A stretch of DNA of 64,000 nt, from NCBI RefSeq assembly GCF_001050375.1, contig NZ_KQ130482.1:450954-514953 (forward strand), given 5' to 3'. Position 1 is the first letter of the stretch; each line of letters starts with the position of its first letter. The notes beneath the pieces were generated by a model. That model searched no databases and was not told the origin of the DNA. It saw nothing but the letters and a program-made list of their open reading frames with translations. Of the stretch, positions 18,821-32,921 are shown piece by piece. The translations under genes and the position numbers were made by a program. The stretch comes from Catenovulum maritimum (GTDB lineage: Bacteria > Pseudomonadota > Gammaproteobacteria > Enterobacterales > Alteromonadaceae).

Positions 18821-20545
18821 TTAAGCTGTTAATTTAGACTGTATAAAATTGACGACTTCATCAATTTTGATTGTTTCTTTATCACCTGTTTGGCGATTTT
18901 TATACTCGACAACGCCTTCATCTAAGTTTCTTTCGCCGATGACAATTACATGTGGAATACCGACTAATTCAATGTCATTAAACATGACACCAGGTCGTTC
19001 TTTTCTATCATCAAATAAAACTTCACATCCAGCTTGTTGCAATTCTTGATATAAGTTGTTTGCAATATCAGGAATACGATGTGATTTGTGCATATTCATA
19101 GGCAAAATACAGACTTGGAATGGTGCAATGGCCGTTGGCCACTTGATGCCATACTTGTCATGATTTTGCTCTATAGCAGCCGCAACAATACGCGATACAC
19201 CAATCCCGTAACAGCCCATAGTTAGGGTTTCGTGTTTACCTGTTTCTGTTAACACACCAGCTTTCATCGCTTCACTATATTTAGTACCAAGTTGGAAAAT
19301 ATGACCCACTTCAATACCACGCTTAATGTTTAAAACGCCGTTACCGCAAGGGCTTGGATCGCCTTCTACAACATTTCTAATGTCTGCCACTTGGTAACCT
19401 TGAATATCTCTATCCCAATTAACACCTGTAAAATGGAAGCCATCTTCATTTGCGCCACAGGCAAAGTCAGCTAAGTAAGCAGCTGAATGATCAACAATAA
19501 TAGGCACTGATAAATTGATCGGGCCAATTGAACCTGCGCTACAGTTAGCCGCTTCTTTTATTGCTTCGTCGCTAGCAAAAGTTAAAGGGGAGAATACATT
19601 AGGGAACTTTTCTGCTTTAACTTCGTTGAGTTCGTGATCGCCTCTTAAAACTAAGGCTACTACACCGGATTCTTGGCCTTCTTCATCAGCACCAACAACT
19701 AATAATGTCTTGATAACTTGATTAGGTGAAAGCTCTAATGTGTTAGAAACTTCTTCTATCGTGTGTTTATTAGGGGTTGCTACTTTTGCTAGAGATTTCT
19801 GTGCTGCAGGTCTTTCTGTTTGCGGTGCAAGCGCTTCGGCTTTTTCAATATTTGCTGCATATTCGCTGCTGTCACTAAAGACAATTGCATCTTCGCCTGA
19901 TTCAGCTAACACATGAAATTCGTGTGATGTACTACCACCGATTGAACCTGTATCAGCTAATACTGGGCGATATTCTAAACCTAAGCGGTCAAAAATATTA
20001 CAGTAGGCTTGGTGCATTTTTTGATAAGTTGACTCAAGGCATGCTTCAGTTAAATGAAATGAATACGCATCTTTCATTGTGAATTCACGGGCACGCATAA
20101 CACCAAATCTAGGCCTAACTTCATCTCTGAACTTAGTTTGTACTTGATATAAGTTAATTGGTAATTGTTTATAGCTGCTAATTTCTTTACGAACGAGTTC
20201 AGTTATAACTTCTTCGTGAGTTGGGCCCAATAAGAATGGACGCTCATGTCTATCTTTGATTCTTAATAACTCAGGACCAAATTGCTCCCATCGACCAGAT
20301 TCTTGCCAAAGGTCTGCTGGTTGTACGACTGGCATTAGTACTTCGATTGCACCAACTTTATCCATTTCTTCTCGTACTATTTGTTCTACTTTTCTTAAAA
20401 CTTTTAAACCAGAAGGTAACCAAGTGTATAAACCCGAAGCTAATTTTCTGATCATACCAGCTCTAAGCATTAGCTGATGGCTGATAACTTCAGCATCTGA
20501 AGGTGTTTCTTTTAATGTTGATAACAAATAGTTGGAAGTGCGCAT
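18821..20545 (-). CDS. proS: Prolyl-tRNA synthetase
   Basis: This class II synthetase (574 residues, bacterial long form) charges tRNA-Pro. The N-terminal catalytic core contains motif 1 around [17 protein letters not shown], motif 2 around [17 protein letters not shown] and motif 3 [10 protein letters not shown]. Between motifs 2 and 3 lies the inserted editing domain (about residues 225-400) that clears mischarged Ala-tRNA-Pro. A C-terminal anticodon-binding domain follows. I take ATG 20545, with GGAA eight bases upstream, rather than the TTG six bases before it. A good promoter (TTGGCT, 17 bp, TACAAT on the minus strand, about 20586-20614) lies between the gene and the upstream small RNA terminator, so proS appears to be transcribed on its own. 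Confidence 0.97.
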   Translation of the reverse strand: MRTSNYLLSTLKETPSDAEVISHQLMLRAGMIRKLASGLYTWLPSGLKVLRKVEQIVREEMDKVGAIEVLMPVVQPADLWQESGRWEQFGPELLRIKDRHERPFLLGPTHEEVITELVRKEISSYKQLPINLYQVQTKFRDEVRPRFGVMRAREFTMKDAYSFHLTEACLESTYQKMHQAYCNIFDRLGLEYRPVLADTGSIGGSTSHEFHVLAESGEDAIVFSDSSEYAANIEKAEALAPQTERPAAQKSLAKVATPNKHTIEEVSNTLELSPNQVIKTLLVVGADEEGQESGVVALVLRGDHELNEVKAEKFPNVFSPLTFASDEAIKEAANCSAGSIGPINLSVPIIVDHSAAYLADFACGANEDGFHFTGVNWDRDIQGYQVADIRNVVEGDPSPCGNGVLNIKRGIEVGHIFQLGTKYSEAMKAGVLTETGKHETLTMGCYGIGVSRIVAAAIEQNHDKYGIKWPTAIAPFQVCILPMNMHKSHRIPDIANNLYQELQQAGCEVLFDDRKERPGVMFNDIELVGIPHVIVIGERNLDEGVVEYKNRQTGDKETIKIDEVVNFIQSKLTA

Positions 20546-20693
20546 TAACAATGTTCCAGGTTAATAAAGAATAAAAATATATTGTAACTTTGCTGAGTAG
20601 CTAAGCCAATAAGTATTCGTGAAAAAGATAGTGGGGAATTGTAATTAAATTACTTTTAGTACAGAAGCAAATAAAGATTGGCAAAATTTAGAT

Positions 20694-20797
20694 AAAAAAA
20701 AGCCCTGTTGGGGGACAGGGCAGTAATTTGCCTCAAATAAAGGCACTCAAGCACTAACAAAGGGATTTTCTGAAAAACTATGTGTCTCTCAAAGTTG
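20694..20797 (-). ncRNA. Putative small RNA (or orphan leader) with own promoter and terminator
   Basis: On the minus strand a -35 TTGCTT (20830-20825), 16-bp spacer and perfect -10 TATAAT (20808-20803) predict a start near 20797. About 75 bases later a strong intrinsic terminator follows: stem GCCCTGT/ACAGGGC (20702-20708 with 20715-20721), 6-base loop and eight T residues. The roughly 104-base transcript contains no convincing ORF and has a second small stem (GCC..GGC near 20731-20745). proS, on the same strand 150 bases further, has its own promoter, which argues for a free small RNA. I do not recognise an Rfam family. A proS attenuator is the alternative. Confidence 0.55.
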
Positions 20798-20802
20798 TGC
20801 TC

Positions 20803-20830
20803 ATTATAATCACGAAATGTAATAAAGCAA
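20803..20830 (-). promoter_or_regulatory. Promoter of the putative small RNA
   Basis: TTGCTT-16 bp-TATAAT on the minus strand, close to sigma-70 consensus. Confidence 0.6.
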
Positions 20831-21083
20831 CAAAAAATAGAGGCTTTTAAGCAAAAATTGCAAAAAACAATTAAATTTATGAAAATTTAACACAAAATTA
20901 ACCTGTTTATGTAAAAAAACAACAAATTTAATAAGTTCATGTATGAAATTAACTTTGCTTTACAAAGTTTAATTTACAGACTAGGTGTCTATTTTGATTT
21001 AAATCCCGTCGAACCTTCTAATTACTTGCCATTCAATGGTCAGCACAATAGACTATCGCGTTTTATTCTTGTTGAGTGGTTTA

Positions 21084-22148
21084 ATGCGAGTTTCTGATTT
21101 TTATTTTGATTTACCGGATGAGTTAATTGCTCGGTTTCCAGCTGAAAACAGAAGTGAGTCTAGGTTATTGTCAGTAGATGGTAATACTGGTGACTTGTCT
21201 CATTTAGTTTTTAATCAGATGCTAGATTTAGTAAATGAAAATGATTTACTTATCTTTAATAACACTAAAGTTATACCGGCACGCTTACTCGGTCAAAAAG
21301 TGACTGGGGGTAAAATTGAAGTTTTAGTTGAGAGAATTTTATCCGATTCTCAAGTTTTAGCTCATGTTAGATCTAATAAAGCATTAAAACCCGGCGCTGA
21401 GTTAATTTTAGAAGATAAGATCCAGCTTAAAATGGTTGAACGTCAAAATGACTTGTTCATTTTAGATGTATTGAATGAAACACCCGTTCTCGAATTATTA
21501 GAAGCCTACGGTCATATGCCATTACCGCCTTATATTGATAGAGCGGATACCTTATCTGATAAAGAAAGATATCAAACCGTATATGGTCAAGTTCCAGGTG
21601 CGGTTGCAGCGCCAACTGCTGGATTACATTTTGATAATGACTTGATTGAAAAAATTAAAGCTAAAGGCGTAAATACTGCTGAAGTTACCCTGCATGTTGG
21701 TGCTGGTACGTTTCAATCAATCCGAGTAGATGACATTAAAGATCACCAAATGCATTCAGAGCAAATCTTTGTTGACCAAGCTGTAGTCGACAAAATTAAG
21801 TCTTGTAAAGCGAAAGGCGGGCGCGTGATTGCTGTTGGTACTACATCGGTGAGAAGTCTTGAAAGTGCTGCAAAATTTGCTCAAGAAAATGGATTAGATG
21901 ACTTAATTGCCGCGCACCAAGGCGATACTAATATTTTTATTTACCCAGGCTATAAGTTTAAAGTAGTGGACGCTATGTTCACTAATTTTCATTTACCTGA
22001 ATCTACCCTGATTATGTTAGTTTCTGCATTTGCGGGTAAAGAAAATATTCATAATGCTTATCAAGAAGCGATTAAACAAAAATATCGTTTTTTTAGTTAT
22101 GGTGACTCTATGTTCCTAACTAAACAAACACCAAGCGAACAGGCTTAA
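21084..22148 (+). CDS. queA: S-adenosylmethionine:tRNA ribosyltransferase-isomerase
   Basis: QueA (354 residues) transfers the ribosyl part of AdoMet to preQ1 in tRNA to give epoxyqueuosine, acting after Tgt. The protein opens with the family start [19 protein letters not shown] and contains NTKVIPARL, the [12 protein letters not shown] motif, LHVGAGTFQ and the terminal RFFSYGDSM. The longer open frame from ATG 21036 adds 16 residues not found in the family. ATG 21084 with GAGTGG upstream is preferred. It is the first gene of the queA-tgt-yajC-secD-secF cluster, with tgt 13 bases downstream. The upstream region (20831-21083) is very AT-rich and contains an AACTTTG/CAAAGTT hairpin; no preQ1 riboswitch is evident. 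Confidence 0.97.
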   Translation: MRVSDFYFDLPDELIARFPAENRSESRLLSVDGNTGDLSHLVFNQMLDLVNENDLLIFNNTKVIPARLLGQKVTGGKIEVLVERILSDSQVLAHVRSNKALKPGAELILEDKIQLKMVERQNDLFILDVLNETPVLELLEAYGHMPLPPYIDRADTLSDKERYQTVYGQVPGAVAAPTAGLHFDNDLIEKIKAKGVNTAEVTLHVGAGTFQSIRVDDIKDHQMHSEQIFVDQAVVDKIKSCKAKGGRVIAVGTTSVRSLESAAKFAQENGLDDLIAAHQGDTNIFIYPGYKFKVVDAMFTNFHLPESTLIMLVSAFAGKENIHNAYQEAIKQKYRFFSYGDSMFLTKQTPSEQA

Positions 22149-22158
22149 CTGGTACTAA

Positions 22159-23292
<1,134 letters not shown>

Positions 23293-23329
23293 TTTTTAAT
23301 TTTAATATTGTTGTATATAGAGGAAATTT

Positions 23330-23665
23330 ATGGACTTTTTAATTGCAAATGCATACGCAGAAGGTGCTCCAGCTCAAGAAGCAGGCGGTTTACAAATGCT
23401 AATCATGTTGGGTATTTTTGGCGCTATCTTTTATTTTATGTTGTATCGTCCGCAAGCTAAGCGTGTAAAAGAGCACAAATCATTAATCGAATCACTTGCT
23501 AAAAACGATGAAGTTTTAACTCAAGGTGGTTTAGTCGGTAAAGTCGTTAAAGTAAGCGAAGATAAAGATTTTATCTCAGTTTCTTTCACTGATAATGTTG
23601 AAATTGCGGTACAAAAGTCTGCTATTACAGCTGTACTTCCAAAAGGTACTATCAAATCTATCTAA
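23330..23665 (+). CDS. yajC: Preprotein translocase accessory subunit YajC
   Basis: This small inner-membrane protein (111 residues) associates with SecDF and YidC. One membrane segment (about residues 21-41, LQMLIMLGIFGAIFYFMLY) is followed by the family phrase RPQAKRVKEHKSLIESL and a cytoplasmic domain with KNDEVLTQGGLVGKV. It sits between tgt and secD in the standard order; the secD GTG is 29 bases downstream. Confidence 0.95.
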   Translation: MDFLIANAYAEGAPAQEAGGLQMLIMLGIFGAIFYFMLYRPQAKRVKEHKSLIESLAKNDEVLTQGGLVGKVVKVSEDKDFISVSFTDNVEIAVQKSAITAVLPKGTIKSI

Positions 23666-23694
23666 TAGATTAATCAATTTAATAGGATATTCTG

Positions 23695-25548
23695 GTGTTA
23701 AATAAATACCCACTATGGAAATACCTGATGGTGCTGATTGTTGTCGCCGCAGGTTTTTTATACGCTTTACCAAATATATATGGTGAAGATCCTGCGCTTC
23801 AAATATCAGCTACCCGTGGTGGTAATGTTGAAATAAGCCAGTTGGAAGAAGTTAAATCTGCTTTAAATAAAGCGGATTTAGCTTTTGATTCTATAAAACT
23901 TGAAAATAATTTAATTGTTGTTCGTTTTAAAGACACAGCAAGCCAACTTGCTGCTCGTGATATTGCTACACAAGCTTTAGGCAATAATTTTATTGTGGCG
24001 ATCAACCTAATGCCGGCTCAACCTAAATGGTTAGCTGATTTAGGTGGTAACCCGATGAAACTTGGTTTGGATCTACGCGGTGGTGTTCATTTTCTAATGG
24101 AAGTGGATATGGCCGTTGCGATGGAGAAAAAACAAGAAGAATTACTTGAAGATTTTAAAACTGAACTACGAGAAGAAAAGATTCGTTATCGTCGTTTAGT
24201 ACCATATAAAAACGGGGTTAAAGTTAGTTTTCGTGGTGAGGCTGATTTAGCAAAAGCTGAAGAATTATTGATTGAACAGCACCCTAAACTCATTATTGAA
24301 GCGCTAGATAATGAGAGTAATACCTTATCTGCTATTATGGGTGAAGCCCGTATTAAAGAAGTTAAAGATTACGCTCTACAGCAAAATATTACGATTATTC
24401 GTAATCGCGTAAACCAACTAGGTGTTGCAGAACCTTTGGTTATGCGACAAGGTGCTGATCGAATTGTGGTTGAATTACCTGGTATTCAGGATACAGCCCG
24501 TGCCAAAGAAATATTAAGTGCGACCGCTACGCTTGAATTTAGACAAGTGAATTATGATGCTGACGTACGCGCTGCTGTGAATGGTCGTTTACCACCTGGC
24601 TCCGAGCTTTATTATGACCGCCGTGACGGTCGCCCAGTGATCTTGAAAAAGCAGGTTATCTTAACGGGTAACCATATCACAGATGCAAATTATAGCTTTG
24701 ATGAAAACCAAAGGCCGCAAGTCAATATTGATCTAGATAGTAAAGGCGGCAATAAGATGTCGAACTTTACCAAAGACAATATCGGTAACCCAATGGCGAC
24801 TCTATTTGTTGAATATGTACCGACAGGTCGTAAAACACCAGAAGGTAAAGTTGAGTTTGAAGCTAAAAAAGAAGTTATCAACGTTGCAACTATCCAAGCG
24901 CGTTTATCTAATAGCTTTAGGATTACCGGTATTGATAGTGCAGGCGAAGCTCAAAACTTAGCTTTATTGTTAAGAGCGGGTGCTTTAATCGCACCAATTC
25001 AAATTGTTGAAGAAAGAACAGTTGGACCTAGCTTAGGTAAAGAAAATATTGAATTAGGTACACAAGCTATTGTTTGGGGATTCTGTTTAGTTCTAGCATT
25101 TATGTTGTTCTATTACCGAGGTTTCGGTGTTGTTGCAAATGTTGCACTTGCACTAAATTTAGTTTTATTAATTGGCATAATGTCATTGATCCCAGGCGCT
25201 ACCTTAACTTTACCTGGTATGGCAGGGATTGTTTTAACCGTTGGTATGGCGGTTGATGCTAATGTACTTATTTTTGAGCGGATTAGAGAAGAAATTCGTG
25301 ATGGGCGTGGACCACAACAGGCTGTTCATCATGGTTATGATAGTGCGTTTTCAACTATTGCTGATGCAAACATTACAACCTTCATTGCGGCAATAATTTT
25401 ATTCGCTGTAGGCACAGGTCCAATTAAAGGTTTTGCTGTTACTCTAGCAATTGGTATTGTGACTTCTATGTTCACAGCTATTGTGGTTACTCGTGCAGTT
25501 GTTAATGCTTCTATTGGCGGTCGTAAAGTCAATAAGTTATGGATTTAG
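23695..25548 (+). CDS. secD: Protein translocase subunit SecD
   Basis: SecD (617 residues) is an RND-type inner-membrane subunit that uses proton motive force to help pull proteins across at the periplasmic face of SecYEG. The first membrane helix (about residues 8-26) is followed by a large periplasmic region including [17 protein letters not shown] and [11 protein letters not shown]. Helices 2-6 start after [13 protein letters not shown] and contain the [17 protein letters not shown] motif. The start is GTG behind AGGAT, and the protein begins like E. coli SecD. It forms a complex with the SecF encoded 12 bases downstream. Confidence 0.97.
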   Translation: MLNKYPLWKYLMVLIVVAAGFLYALPNIYGEDPALQISATRGGNVEISQLEEVKSALNKADLAFDSIKLENNLIVVRFKDTASQLAARDIATQALGNNFIVAINLMPAQPKWLADLGGNPMKLGLDLRGGVHFLMEVDMAVAMEKKQEELLEDFKTELREEKIRYRRLVPYKNGVKVSFRGEADLAKAEELLIEQHPKLIIEALDNESNTLSAIMGEARIKEVKDYALQQNITIIRNRVNQLGVAEPLVMRQGADRIVVELPGIQDTARAKEILSATATLEFRQVNYDADVRAAVNGRLPPGSELYYDRRDGRPVILKKQVILTGNHITDANYSFDENQRPQVNIDLDSKGGNKMSNFTKDNIGNPMATLFVEYVPTGRKTPEGKVEFEAKKEVINVATIQARLSNSFRITGIDSAGEAQNLALLLRAGALIAPIQIVEERTVGPSLGKENIELGTQAIVWGFCLVLAFMLFYYRGFGVVANVALALNLVLLIGIMSLIPGATLTLPGMAGIVLTVGMAVDANVLIFERIREEIRDGRGPQQAVHHGYDSAFSTIADANITTFIAAIILFAVGTGPIKGFAVTLAIGIVTSMFTAIVVTRAVVNASIGGRKVNKLWI

Positions 25549-25560
25549 GGAATCAGAATA

Positions 25561-26496
25561 ATGTGGATTAAAAATACCATTCAATTTATGTCATGGCGTA
25601 AAATAGCCATGGCGATGTCATTCCTATTAATTGCAACTTCAATTGGTTCTTTAGCGACTAAAGGCTTGCAATTTGGCTTAGACTTTACCGGCGGAACGCT
25701 AATTGAAGTAGGCTACGAACAAGGTGCCGATTTAGAGAAAGTTAGAGCTAAATTAGATAGCTCAGGCTTCCCCGATGCAGTCGTACAACACTTTGGATCT
25801 AATACTGAAGTTTTGATCAGATTGGCGCCAAGAGAAGACACTAATGCAAATACCTTAAGTAACCAAGTGCTTTCTGCAATATCAACAGATGAATTAGGCC
25901 ATGCCGATATGCGCCGTATCGAGTTTGTTGGTCCAAGTGTTGGTGAAGAGCTTAAAGAGCAAGGTGGTTTAGCCATGCTTGTCGCGCTTATTTGTATCTT
26001 AATCTATGTTGCTTTTCGCTTTGAGTGGCGATTTGCGCTAGGGTCAGTTTTAGCCTTAGCACATGATGTTATTATTACAGTCGGTTTATTCTCTGTACTT
26101 TCTATAGAATTCGATCTGAATGTATTAGCTGCTGTTTTAGCTGTTATCGGTTACTCATTAAACGATACTATTGTTGTATCCGACCGTATTCGAGAAAACT
26201 TCAGAAAACTTCGTGAAATTGGTCCTGAAGAAGTGATTAATATTTCTTTAACGCAAACGTTAAGTCGAACTATGATTACATCCGTAACAACTATTTTAGT
26301 TTTACTTGCTTTGTTCTTTGTTGGTGGTGAATTGATCCATGGCTTCGCAACAGCATTGTTGTTTGGTGTGGTAATTGGTACATACTCATCGGTTTACGTA
26401 GCAAGCTCATTAGGCCTAATGTTAGGTATTAGCCGTGACGACTTGATACCGACTGTGGTTGAGAAAGAAGGCGAAGACCAAGACGCTATTATGTAA
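25561..26496 (+). CDS. secF: Protein translocase subunit SecF
   Basis: SecF (311 residues) has six predicted helices: helix 1 at about 13-33, then a periplasmic part beginning GLDFTGGTLIEVGY, followed by helices 2-6 with IGYSLNDTIVVSDRIREN, the counterpart of the SecD motif. It ends with a charged cytoplasmic tail. It is the last gene of the cluster, followed directly by a strong terminator. Confidence 0.97.
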   Translation: MWIKNTIQFMSWRKIAMAMSFLLIATSIGSLATKGLQFGLDFTGGTLIEVGYEQGADLEKVRAKLDSSGFPDAVVQHFGSNTEVLIRLAPREDTNANTLSNQVLSAISTDELGHADMRRIEFVGPSVGEELKEQGGLAMLVALICILIYVAFRFEWRFALGSVLALAHDVIITVGLFSVLSIEFDLNVLAAVLAVIGYSLNDTIVVSDRIRENFRKLREIGPEEVINISLTQTLSRTMITSVTTILVLLALFFVGGELIHGFATALLFGVVIGTYSSVYVASSLGLMLGISRDDLIPTVVEKEGEDQDAIM

Positions 26497-26520
26497 TCAC
26501 CTAAAATTACGGAATTAATT

Positions 26521-26550
26521 AAAAACCGATGCCAGCATCGGTTTTTTTAT
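26521..26550 (+). terminator. Terminator of the queA-secF cluster
   Basis: AAAACCGATG paired with CATCGGTTTT around loop CCAG, running into T residues. Confidence 0.92.
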
Positions 26551-26728
26551 ATCTAAATTTCAATTTATATTGATTTAGCTCTAGATATCAAAGTCTTATG
26601 AGTATTAGGGATAATAATTATTTTAGCTGAGATGTAGGTGAAAGATAGCTGAATCGAATGACTGAAGAAAATATGTAAGAATCTGAAATGTTAAAGAAGC
26701 TCTGTTTTATCTGAGTTAGCCTAGAGGA

Positions 26729-26768
26729 AATAAGACAAAGTCGGGCGCTAGCGCTACTTTGTCTTATT
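26729..26768. terminator. Long inverted repeat downstream of ppnP
   Basis: A 13-bp perfect stem (AATAAGACAAAGT/ACTTTGTCTTATT) encloses a 14-base segment that includes the palindrome GCGCTAGCGC. It lies 12 bases beyond the ppnP stop on the minus strand and is a likely terminator, though without a long T-run. Confidence 0.55.
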
Positions 26769-26779
26769 GACTTAACTAC

Positions 26780-27061
26780 TTATGCATATGTACAAAGGTA
26801 TGCAGATTGAGAAGTCGTTTTAACTTGGAATTTTTGATTTGCTGCAACGTCGAAGCTTTGTGTTGCAGTAAATGTTTTCCATTCAGTTTCACCTGGTAAT
26901 AAAACAGTTAACGCACCGCTAACAACTGTCATAACTTCATCTTGGCTAGTACCAAATTCATATTCACCAATTGCCATTACACCGACAGTAGAAGGTAATT
27001 TTTCACCTTCAAATGCAATTGATTTCACTTTACCGTCAAAATATTCGTTTACATTAAACAT
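26780..27061 (-). CDS. ppnP: Pyrimidine/purine nucleoside phosphorylase
   Basis: This small cupin-fold enzyme (93 residues, E. coli YaiE/PpnP is 94) phosphorolyses several nucleosides to base and ribose 1-phosphate. Family markers are [14 protein letters not shown] at the start, [29 protein letters not shown] and the terminal YLCTYA. It is a monocistronic gene with a compact leader (27062-27298) shared divergently with fadI; no operator is recognised there. Confidence 0.93.
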   Translation of the reverse strand: MFNVNEYFDGKVKSIAFEGEKLPSTVGVMAIGEYEFGTSQDEVMTVVSGALTVLLPGETEWKTFTATQSFDVAANQKFQVKTTSQSAYLCTYA

Positions 27062-27298
27062 AGAGCTCTCTTAATTTGGTTGTACTAACTTACATAAAAC
27101 TCAGCTTAGCTGGGTTTTGATTTTTAACGGTGCAGATTTTAGACTGATACAAAAAAAAATAAACTAATATTTGAAAAACTTACATTATCGAGCGAATAGG
27201 CTAGCAAAATTTAAACAAGTGTTTTAAATTTAATAAATAATTTGCGCTCTAAAGTAAAATACGGATACCTGCACAATGTAGGTTAACGAGGATATAAG

Positions 27299-28609
27299 AT
27301 GGCAAGTCAGAATGGTTTAAAAACACATGATGGGCATAGAATTGCGGTCGTGAATGGGTTAAGAACTCCTTTTGCAAAACAAGCAACTGCTTATCACGAT
27401 GCTTCTGCGCTCGATTTAGGTAAGCTTCTAGTAAATGAATTGCTCGTAAGAGGCGATATAGATCCTAAAATAATTGAACAAGTGGTATTTGGCCAAGTGG
27501 TTCAAATGCCATCTGCGCCTAATATCGCACGTGAAATCGTATTAGGTACAGGTATGAATGTAAATACCGATGCTTATAGTGTCTCTAGAGCTTGTGCAAC
27601 AAGTTTTCAAGCCGTTGCTAATATCACAGAATCTATCTTATCCGGCAACATTACATGTGGTATTGCAGGCGGTGCAGATTCATCTTCTGTTTTACCGATT
27701 GGCGTATCTAAAAAATTAGCTTCTGCGTTATTAGATTTGAGCAAAGCCAAATCAATCGCAGCTAAACTTTCAATTTTAAAAAATATTAGGCCTAAAGATT
27801 TAGCACCAGTCCCACCAGCAATTGCAGAATATTCTACAGGCTTAAGCATGGGACAAACTGCAGAGCAAATGGCTAAGTCTCACCATATTAGCCGTCAAGC
27901 TCAAGATGAGTTTGCACATCGCTCTCATACTTTGGCTGCAAAGGCTTGGCAATCAGGTTTGCTAGATGATGAGGTCATGACTGCATACCCTGAACCTTAT
28001 AAGCAAAGCTTATCGCAAGACAATAACATTCGTTTTGATTCGGAACTAAATGCCTACGCCAAGTTGAGGCCGGTTTTTGACCGAAATCACGGTTCAGTTA
28101 CAGCGGCGAATGCAACCCCCCTAACAGATGGTGCTGCTGCAGTGTTATTAATGCGTGAAGATGTCGCAAAAGCACAAGGTTATCAGCCCCTTGGGTACAT
28201 ACATAGCTATGCATTTACCGCAATCGATGTTTGGCAAGATATGTTGATGGGACCATCTTACGCGACACCAAAAGTACTAGAGAAAGCGGGGTTAAACTTA
28301 TCAGACATAGATTTAATTGATATGCATGAGGCGTTTGCTGCGCAATCGCTAGCTAATATTAAAATGTTTAAAAGTAAAAAATTTGCTCAAACATGTTTGA
28401 ATCGTTCATCTGTTATTGGTGAGATAGATATGGATAAGTTTAATGTTAATGGTGGCTCTATAGCTTATGGCCATCCTTTTGCTGCGACAGGAGCACGAAT
28501 GATAACGCAAACCTTACGTCAATTGAAAAGGCAAGGTGGTGGTTTAGGTTTAACGACAGCTTGCGCAGCAGGTGGATTAGGTGTGGCAATGATTTTGGAG
28601 GCTGAGTAA
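27299..28609 (+). CDS. fadI: Acetyl-CoA acyltransferase FadI
   Basis: FadI (436 residues, equal to E. coli) is the thiolase that cleaves 3-ketoacyl-CoA in beta-oxidation. The acylated cysteine is in [12 protein letters not shown]. The other conserved residues lie in [18 protein letters not shown] (His) and TACAAGG (Cys). Identity with E. coli FadI is high across the length, including [12 protein letters not shown]. It overlaps fadJ by one base (TAATG), indicating translational coupling into the anaerobic-type trifunctional complex. Confidence 0.97.
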   Translation: MASQNGLKTHDGHRIAVVNGLRTPFAKQATAYHDASALDLGKLLVNELLVRGDIDPKIIEQVVFGQVVQMPSAPNIAREIVLGTGMNVNTDAYSVSRACATSFQAVANITESILSGNITCGIAGGADSSSVLPIGVSKKLASALLDLSKAKSIAAKLSILKNIRPKDLAPVPPAIAEYSTGLSMGQTAEQMAKSHHISRQAQDEFAHRSHTLAAKAWQSGLLDDEVMTAYPEPYKQSLSQDNNIRFDSELNAYAKLRPVFDRNHGSVTAANATPLTDGAAAVLLMREDVAKAQGYQPLGYIHSYAFTAIDVWQDMLMGPSYATPKVLEKAGLNLSDIDLIDMHEAFAAQSLANIKMFKSKKFAQTCLNRSSVIGEIDMDKFNVNGGSIAYGHPFAATGARMITQTLRQLKRQGGGLGLTTACAAGGLGVAMILEAE

Positions 28610-30765
28610 TGAATCGTTTACAACACTTTAGCCTAGCTATTGATGAAGACCAAATAGCCGTTATAACCTTGAATGTGCCCGATGAAAGTATGAACGTGCT
28701 TTCTCGTCAAACGATGAATGAAATACAAACCATTTTAAATGAGGTTGAAAAAAACCAACAAATTATCGGTGTGGTGTTAGTCAGTGGTAAACCTGATTCT
28801 TTTATCGCAGGTGCAGATATCAAAATGATTTCAGCCTGTAAAACCCTGAACGATGCTGAAGAGCTCGCAAAAGAAGGTCAGTCTATTTTTTCTCGGGTAG
28901 AAAAAGCACCTGTTCCTTTTGTCGCTGCAATACATGGGCTATGTTTAGGCGGTGGTTTAGAGTTTTCACTTGCGTGTCATTACCGAGTTGCGACTGATGA
29001 TGATAAAACTCAACTTGGTTTACCTGAAGTTAAACTTGGTTTATTACCCGGTAGCGGTGGCACACAAAGGTTACCAAAATTAGTTGGCATTCAAAATGCG
29101 CTAGATATGATGCTAACCGGAAAGCAAGTTAGAGCCAAATCAGCCTATAAAATGGGATTAATTGATGACTTAGTTCCACAAAGTATTTTATTGGAAACAG
29201 CGAAAGCTTTAATTTTGAATCCTAACTCCGATACCAAATCAGTTAAGCGAAGCATAATTAATAAAGCGTTAGAAAATAACTCTTTTGGTCGAGGCTTGTT
29301 GTTTGATCAAGCACTTAAACAGGTTGAGAAGAAAACTTTAGGTAACTACCCAGCACCTGCAAAGATCATTGACGTGGTTAAGTTAGGTGTAGAAAACGGT
29401 CACCTTCAAGGCTATCAAGCTGAAGCTCATGGGTTTGCTGAGCTATGCATGACACCTGAAAGTTTTCAATTAAGGCATTTGTTTTTAGCTACAACGGAAC
29501 AGAAAAAAGAAGAAAAATTAACTACAGAAGAGGTAAGACCAATCAAAAAAGTGGCTGTTTTGGGTGGCGGTCTGATGGGTGGCGGCATAAGTTACGTTAG
29601 TGCAATTAAAGCAGGCTTGCCAGTGAGATTAAAAGACATCCAAGAGCAAGGCATTGTTAACTCTCTTAAATACAGCTATGACTTGTTAGAGCAAAAGGTT
29701 AAACGCAAATTTATATTAAAATCGGTTGCGCAAAAACAGTTAGGTTTGATTACAGGTACTACAGATTTTAGTGGGTTTAAGCAAAGAGATATTGTGGTTG
29801 AAGCTGTATTTGAAGATCTAGCGTTGAAGCAGCAAATGTTAGCAGACGTAGAGCAAGCTTGTCATGATGAAACCATATTTGCTTCGAATACTTCATCATT
29901 ACCTATTGGCGATATTGCAGCGAATGCAAAACGTCCTGAGAATGTCATTGGGCTACATTATTTTTCGCCAGTAGACAAAATGCCTTTGGTTGAACTTATT
30001 CCACACGCTGAAACTAGCGACTCAACGCTGGCAACTACAATCCAGTTTGCCCGAAAGCAAGGTAAGACACCAATCGTAGTGAAAGACTGTGCAGGTTTTT
30101 ACGTTAATCGGATCCTTGCTATTTATATTAACGAAGCTGCTCATTTAATGTTAGACGGGGAGCCGATTGATATTATTGATAGAGCGCTAGTGAAATTTGG
30201 GTTCCCAGTTGGCCCTCTAAAACTACTTGATGAAGTTGGGATTGATATAGGCACCAAAATTATTCCTATATTAACTCAAGCATATGGGGAAAGATTTAAA
30301 GCGCCTTCTGCTTTCGATGCGATTATTGCAGATGGTAGAAAGGGTAAGAAAAACCAAAAGGGTTTTTATAATTACCAAGCAAATAAAAATTTAGCTCAGC
30401 AGCTTATTAATAAAGTTAAGCCTCAACCTGCAATAGATGAAAGTATTTATGATTTACTGAATCTAGATCCAGCTCAAAGGTTAAACCAAGAAGAAGTTGT
30501 AGAGCGCTGTTTAGTACAAATGCTAAACGAAGCTGCTCGTTGTTTAGAAGAAGGCGTAATACAATCGCCGCGAGATGGCGACATAGGTGCTGTATTTGGT
30601 ATTGGCTTCCCGCCATTTTTAGGCGGACCTTTCCGTTACATGGATAGTTTTGGTATTAGCAATTTGGTTGATAGGCTGCAAAATTTCCATAGTCGATTTG
30701 GCGAAAGGTATAAACCTGCTCAGATATTGCTTGATTATGATACTGAAGGCAGAAGCTTTTATTGA
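28609..30765 (+). CDS. fadJ: Multifunctional fatty acid oxidation complex alpha subunit FadJ
   Basis: FadJ (718 residues) combines enoyl-CoA hydratase, an isomerase-like activity and 3-hydroxyacyl-CoA dehydrogenase. The N-terminal crotonase domain has the oxyanion-hole sequence SFIAGADIKM, AAIHGLCLGGGLE and GLLPGSGGTQRLP. The dehydrogenase half begins at about residue 315 with the Rossmann motif VLGGGLMGGGISY and has IGLHYFSPVDKMPLVE. It ends with the double C-terminal HAD domain (GIGFPPFLGGPFRYMD). Partner FadI is encoded immediately upstream with a one-base overlap. Confidence 0.97.
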   Translation: MNRLQHFSLAIDEDQIAVITLNVPDESMNVLSRQTMNEIQTILNEVEKNQQIIGVVLVSGKPDSFIAGADIKMISACKTLNDAEELAKEGQSIFSRVEKAPVPFVAAIHGLCLGGGLEFSLACHYRVATDDDKTQLGLPEVKLGLLPGSGGTQRLPKLVGIQNALDMMLTGKQVRAKSAYKMGLIDDLVPQSILLETAKALILNPNSDTKSVKRSIINKALENNSFGRGLLFDQALKQVEKKTLGNYPAPAKIIDVVKLGVENGHLQGYQAEAHGFAELCMTPESFQLRHLFLATTEQKKEEKLTTEEVRPIKKVAVLGGGLMGGGISYVSAIKAGLPVRLKDIQEQGIVNSLKYSYDLLEQKVKRKFILKSVAQKQLGLITGTTDFSGFKQRDIVVEAVFEDLALKQQMLADVEQACHDETIFASNTSSLPIGDIAANAKRPENVIGLHYFSPVDKMPLVELIPHAETSDSTLATTIQFARKQGKTPIVVKDCAGFYVNRILAIYINEAAHLMLDGEPIDIIDRALVKFGFPVGPLKLLDEVGIDIGTKIIPILTQAYGERFKAPSAFDAIIADGRKGKKNQKGFYNYQANKNLAQQLINKVKPQPAIDESIYDLLNLDPAQRLNQEEVVERCLVQMLNEAARCLEEGVIQSPRDGDIGAVFGIGFPPFLGGPFRYMDSFGISNLVDRLQNFHSRFGERYKPAQILLDYDTEGRSFY

Positions 30766-30790
30766 TACTAAAAGTAGGCAAGCGACTAAC

Positions 30791-30825
30791 TAAACCAAGC
30801 TAAAACACCAATTTAGCTTGGTTTA
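30791..30825 (+). terminator. Hairpin after fadIJ
   Basis: A perfect 14-bp stem (TAAACCAAGCTAAA/TTTAGCTTGGTTTA) with a 7-base loop, 25 bases after the fadJ stop. Confidence 0.65.
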
Positions 30826-30937
30826 CTGTATTTATATCAATTTTATTTCAATAATAGTCGAAACTAATTTGCACTAGGGCTCATTAGTTTAATATTATGC
30901 AGTTATATTTTTAGTCTATTATTTTTTGGTTTTTGCT

Positions 30938-32897
<1,960 letters not shown>

Positions 32898-32921
32898 AAC
32901 TACCTTTAAATTGGAGTGCTT

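Noticed and set aside
20546-20797. T-box or attenuator leader of proS
   Set aside because: No T-box motif is visible, T-boxes are rare in this group, and proS has its own TTGGCT-17-TACAAT promoter after the terminator. A small RNA is the simpler reading.
20831-21083. preQ1 riboswitch before queA
   Set aside because: The region is AT-rich with one small hairpin and lacks the C-rich loop and A-rich tail arrangement of preQ1 riboswitches.
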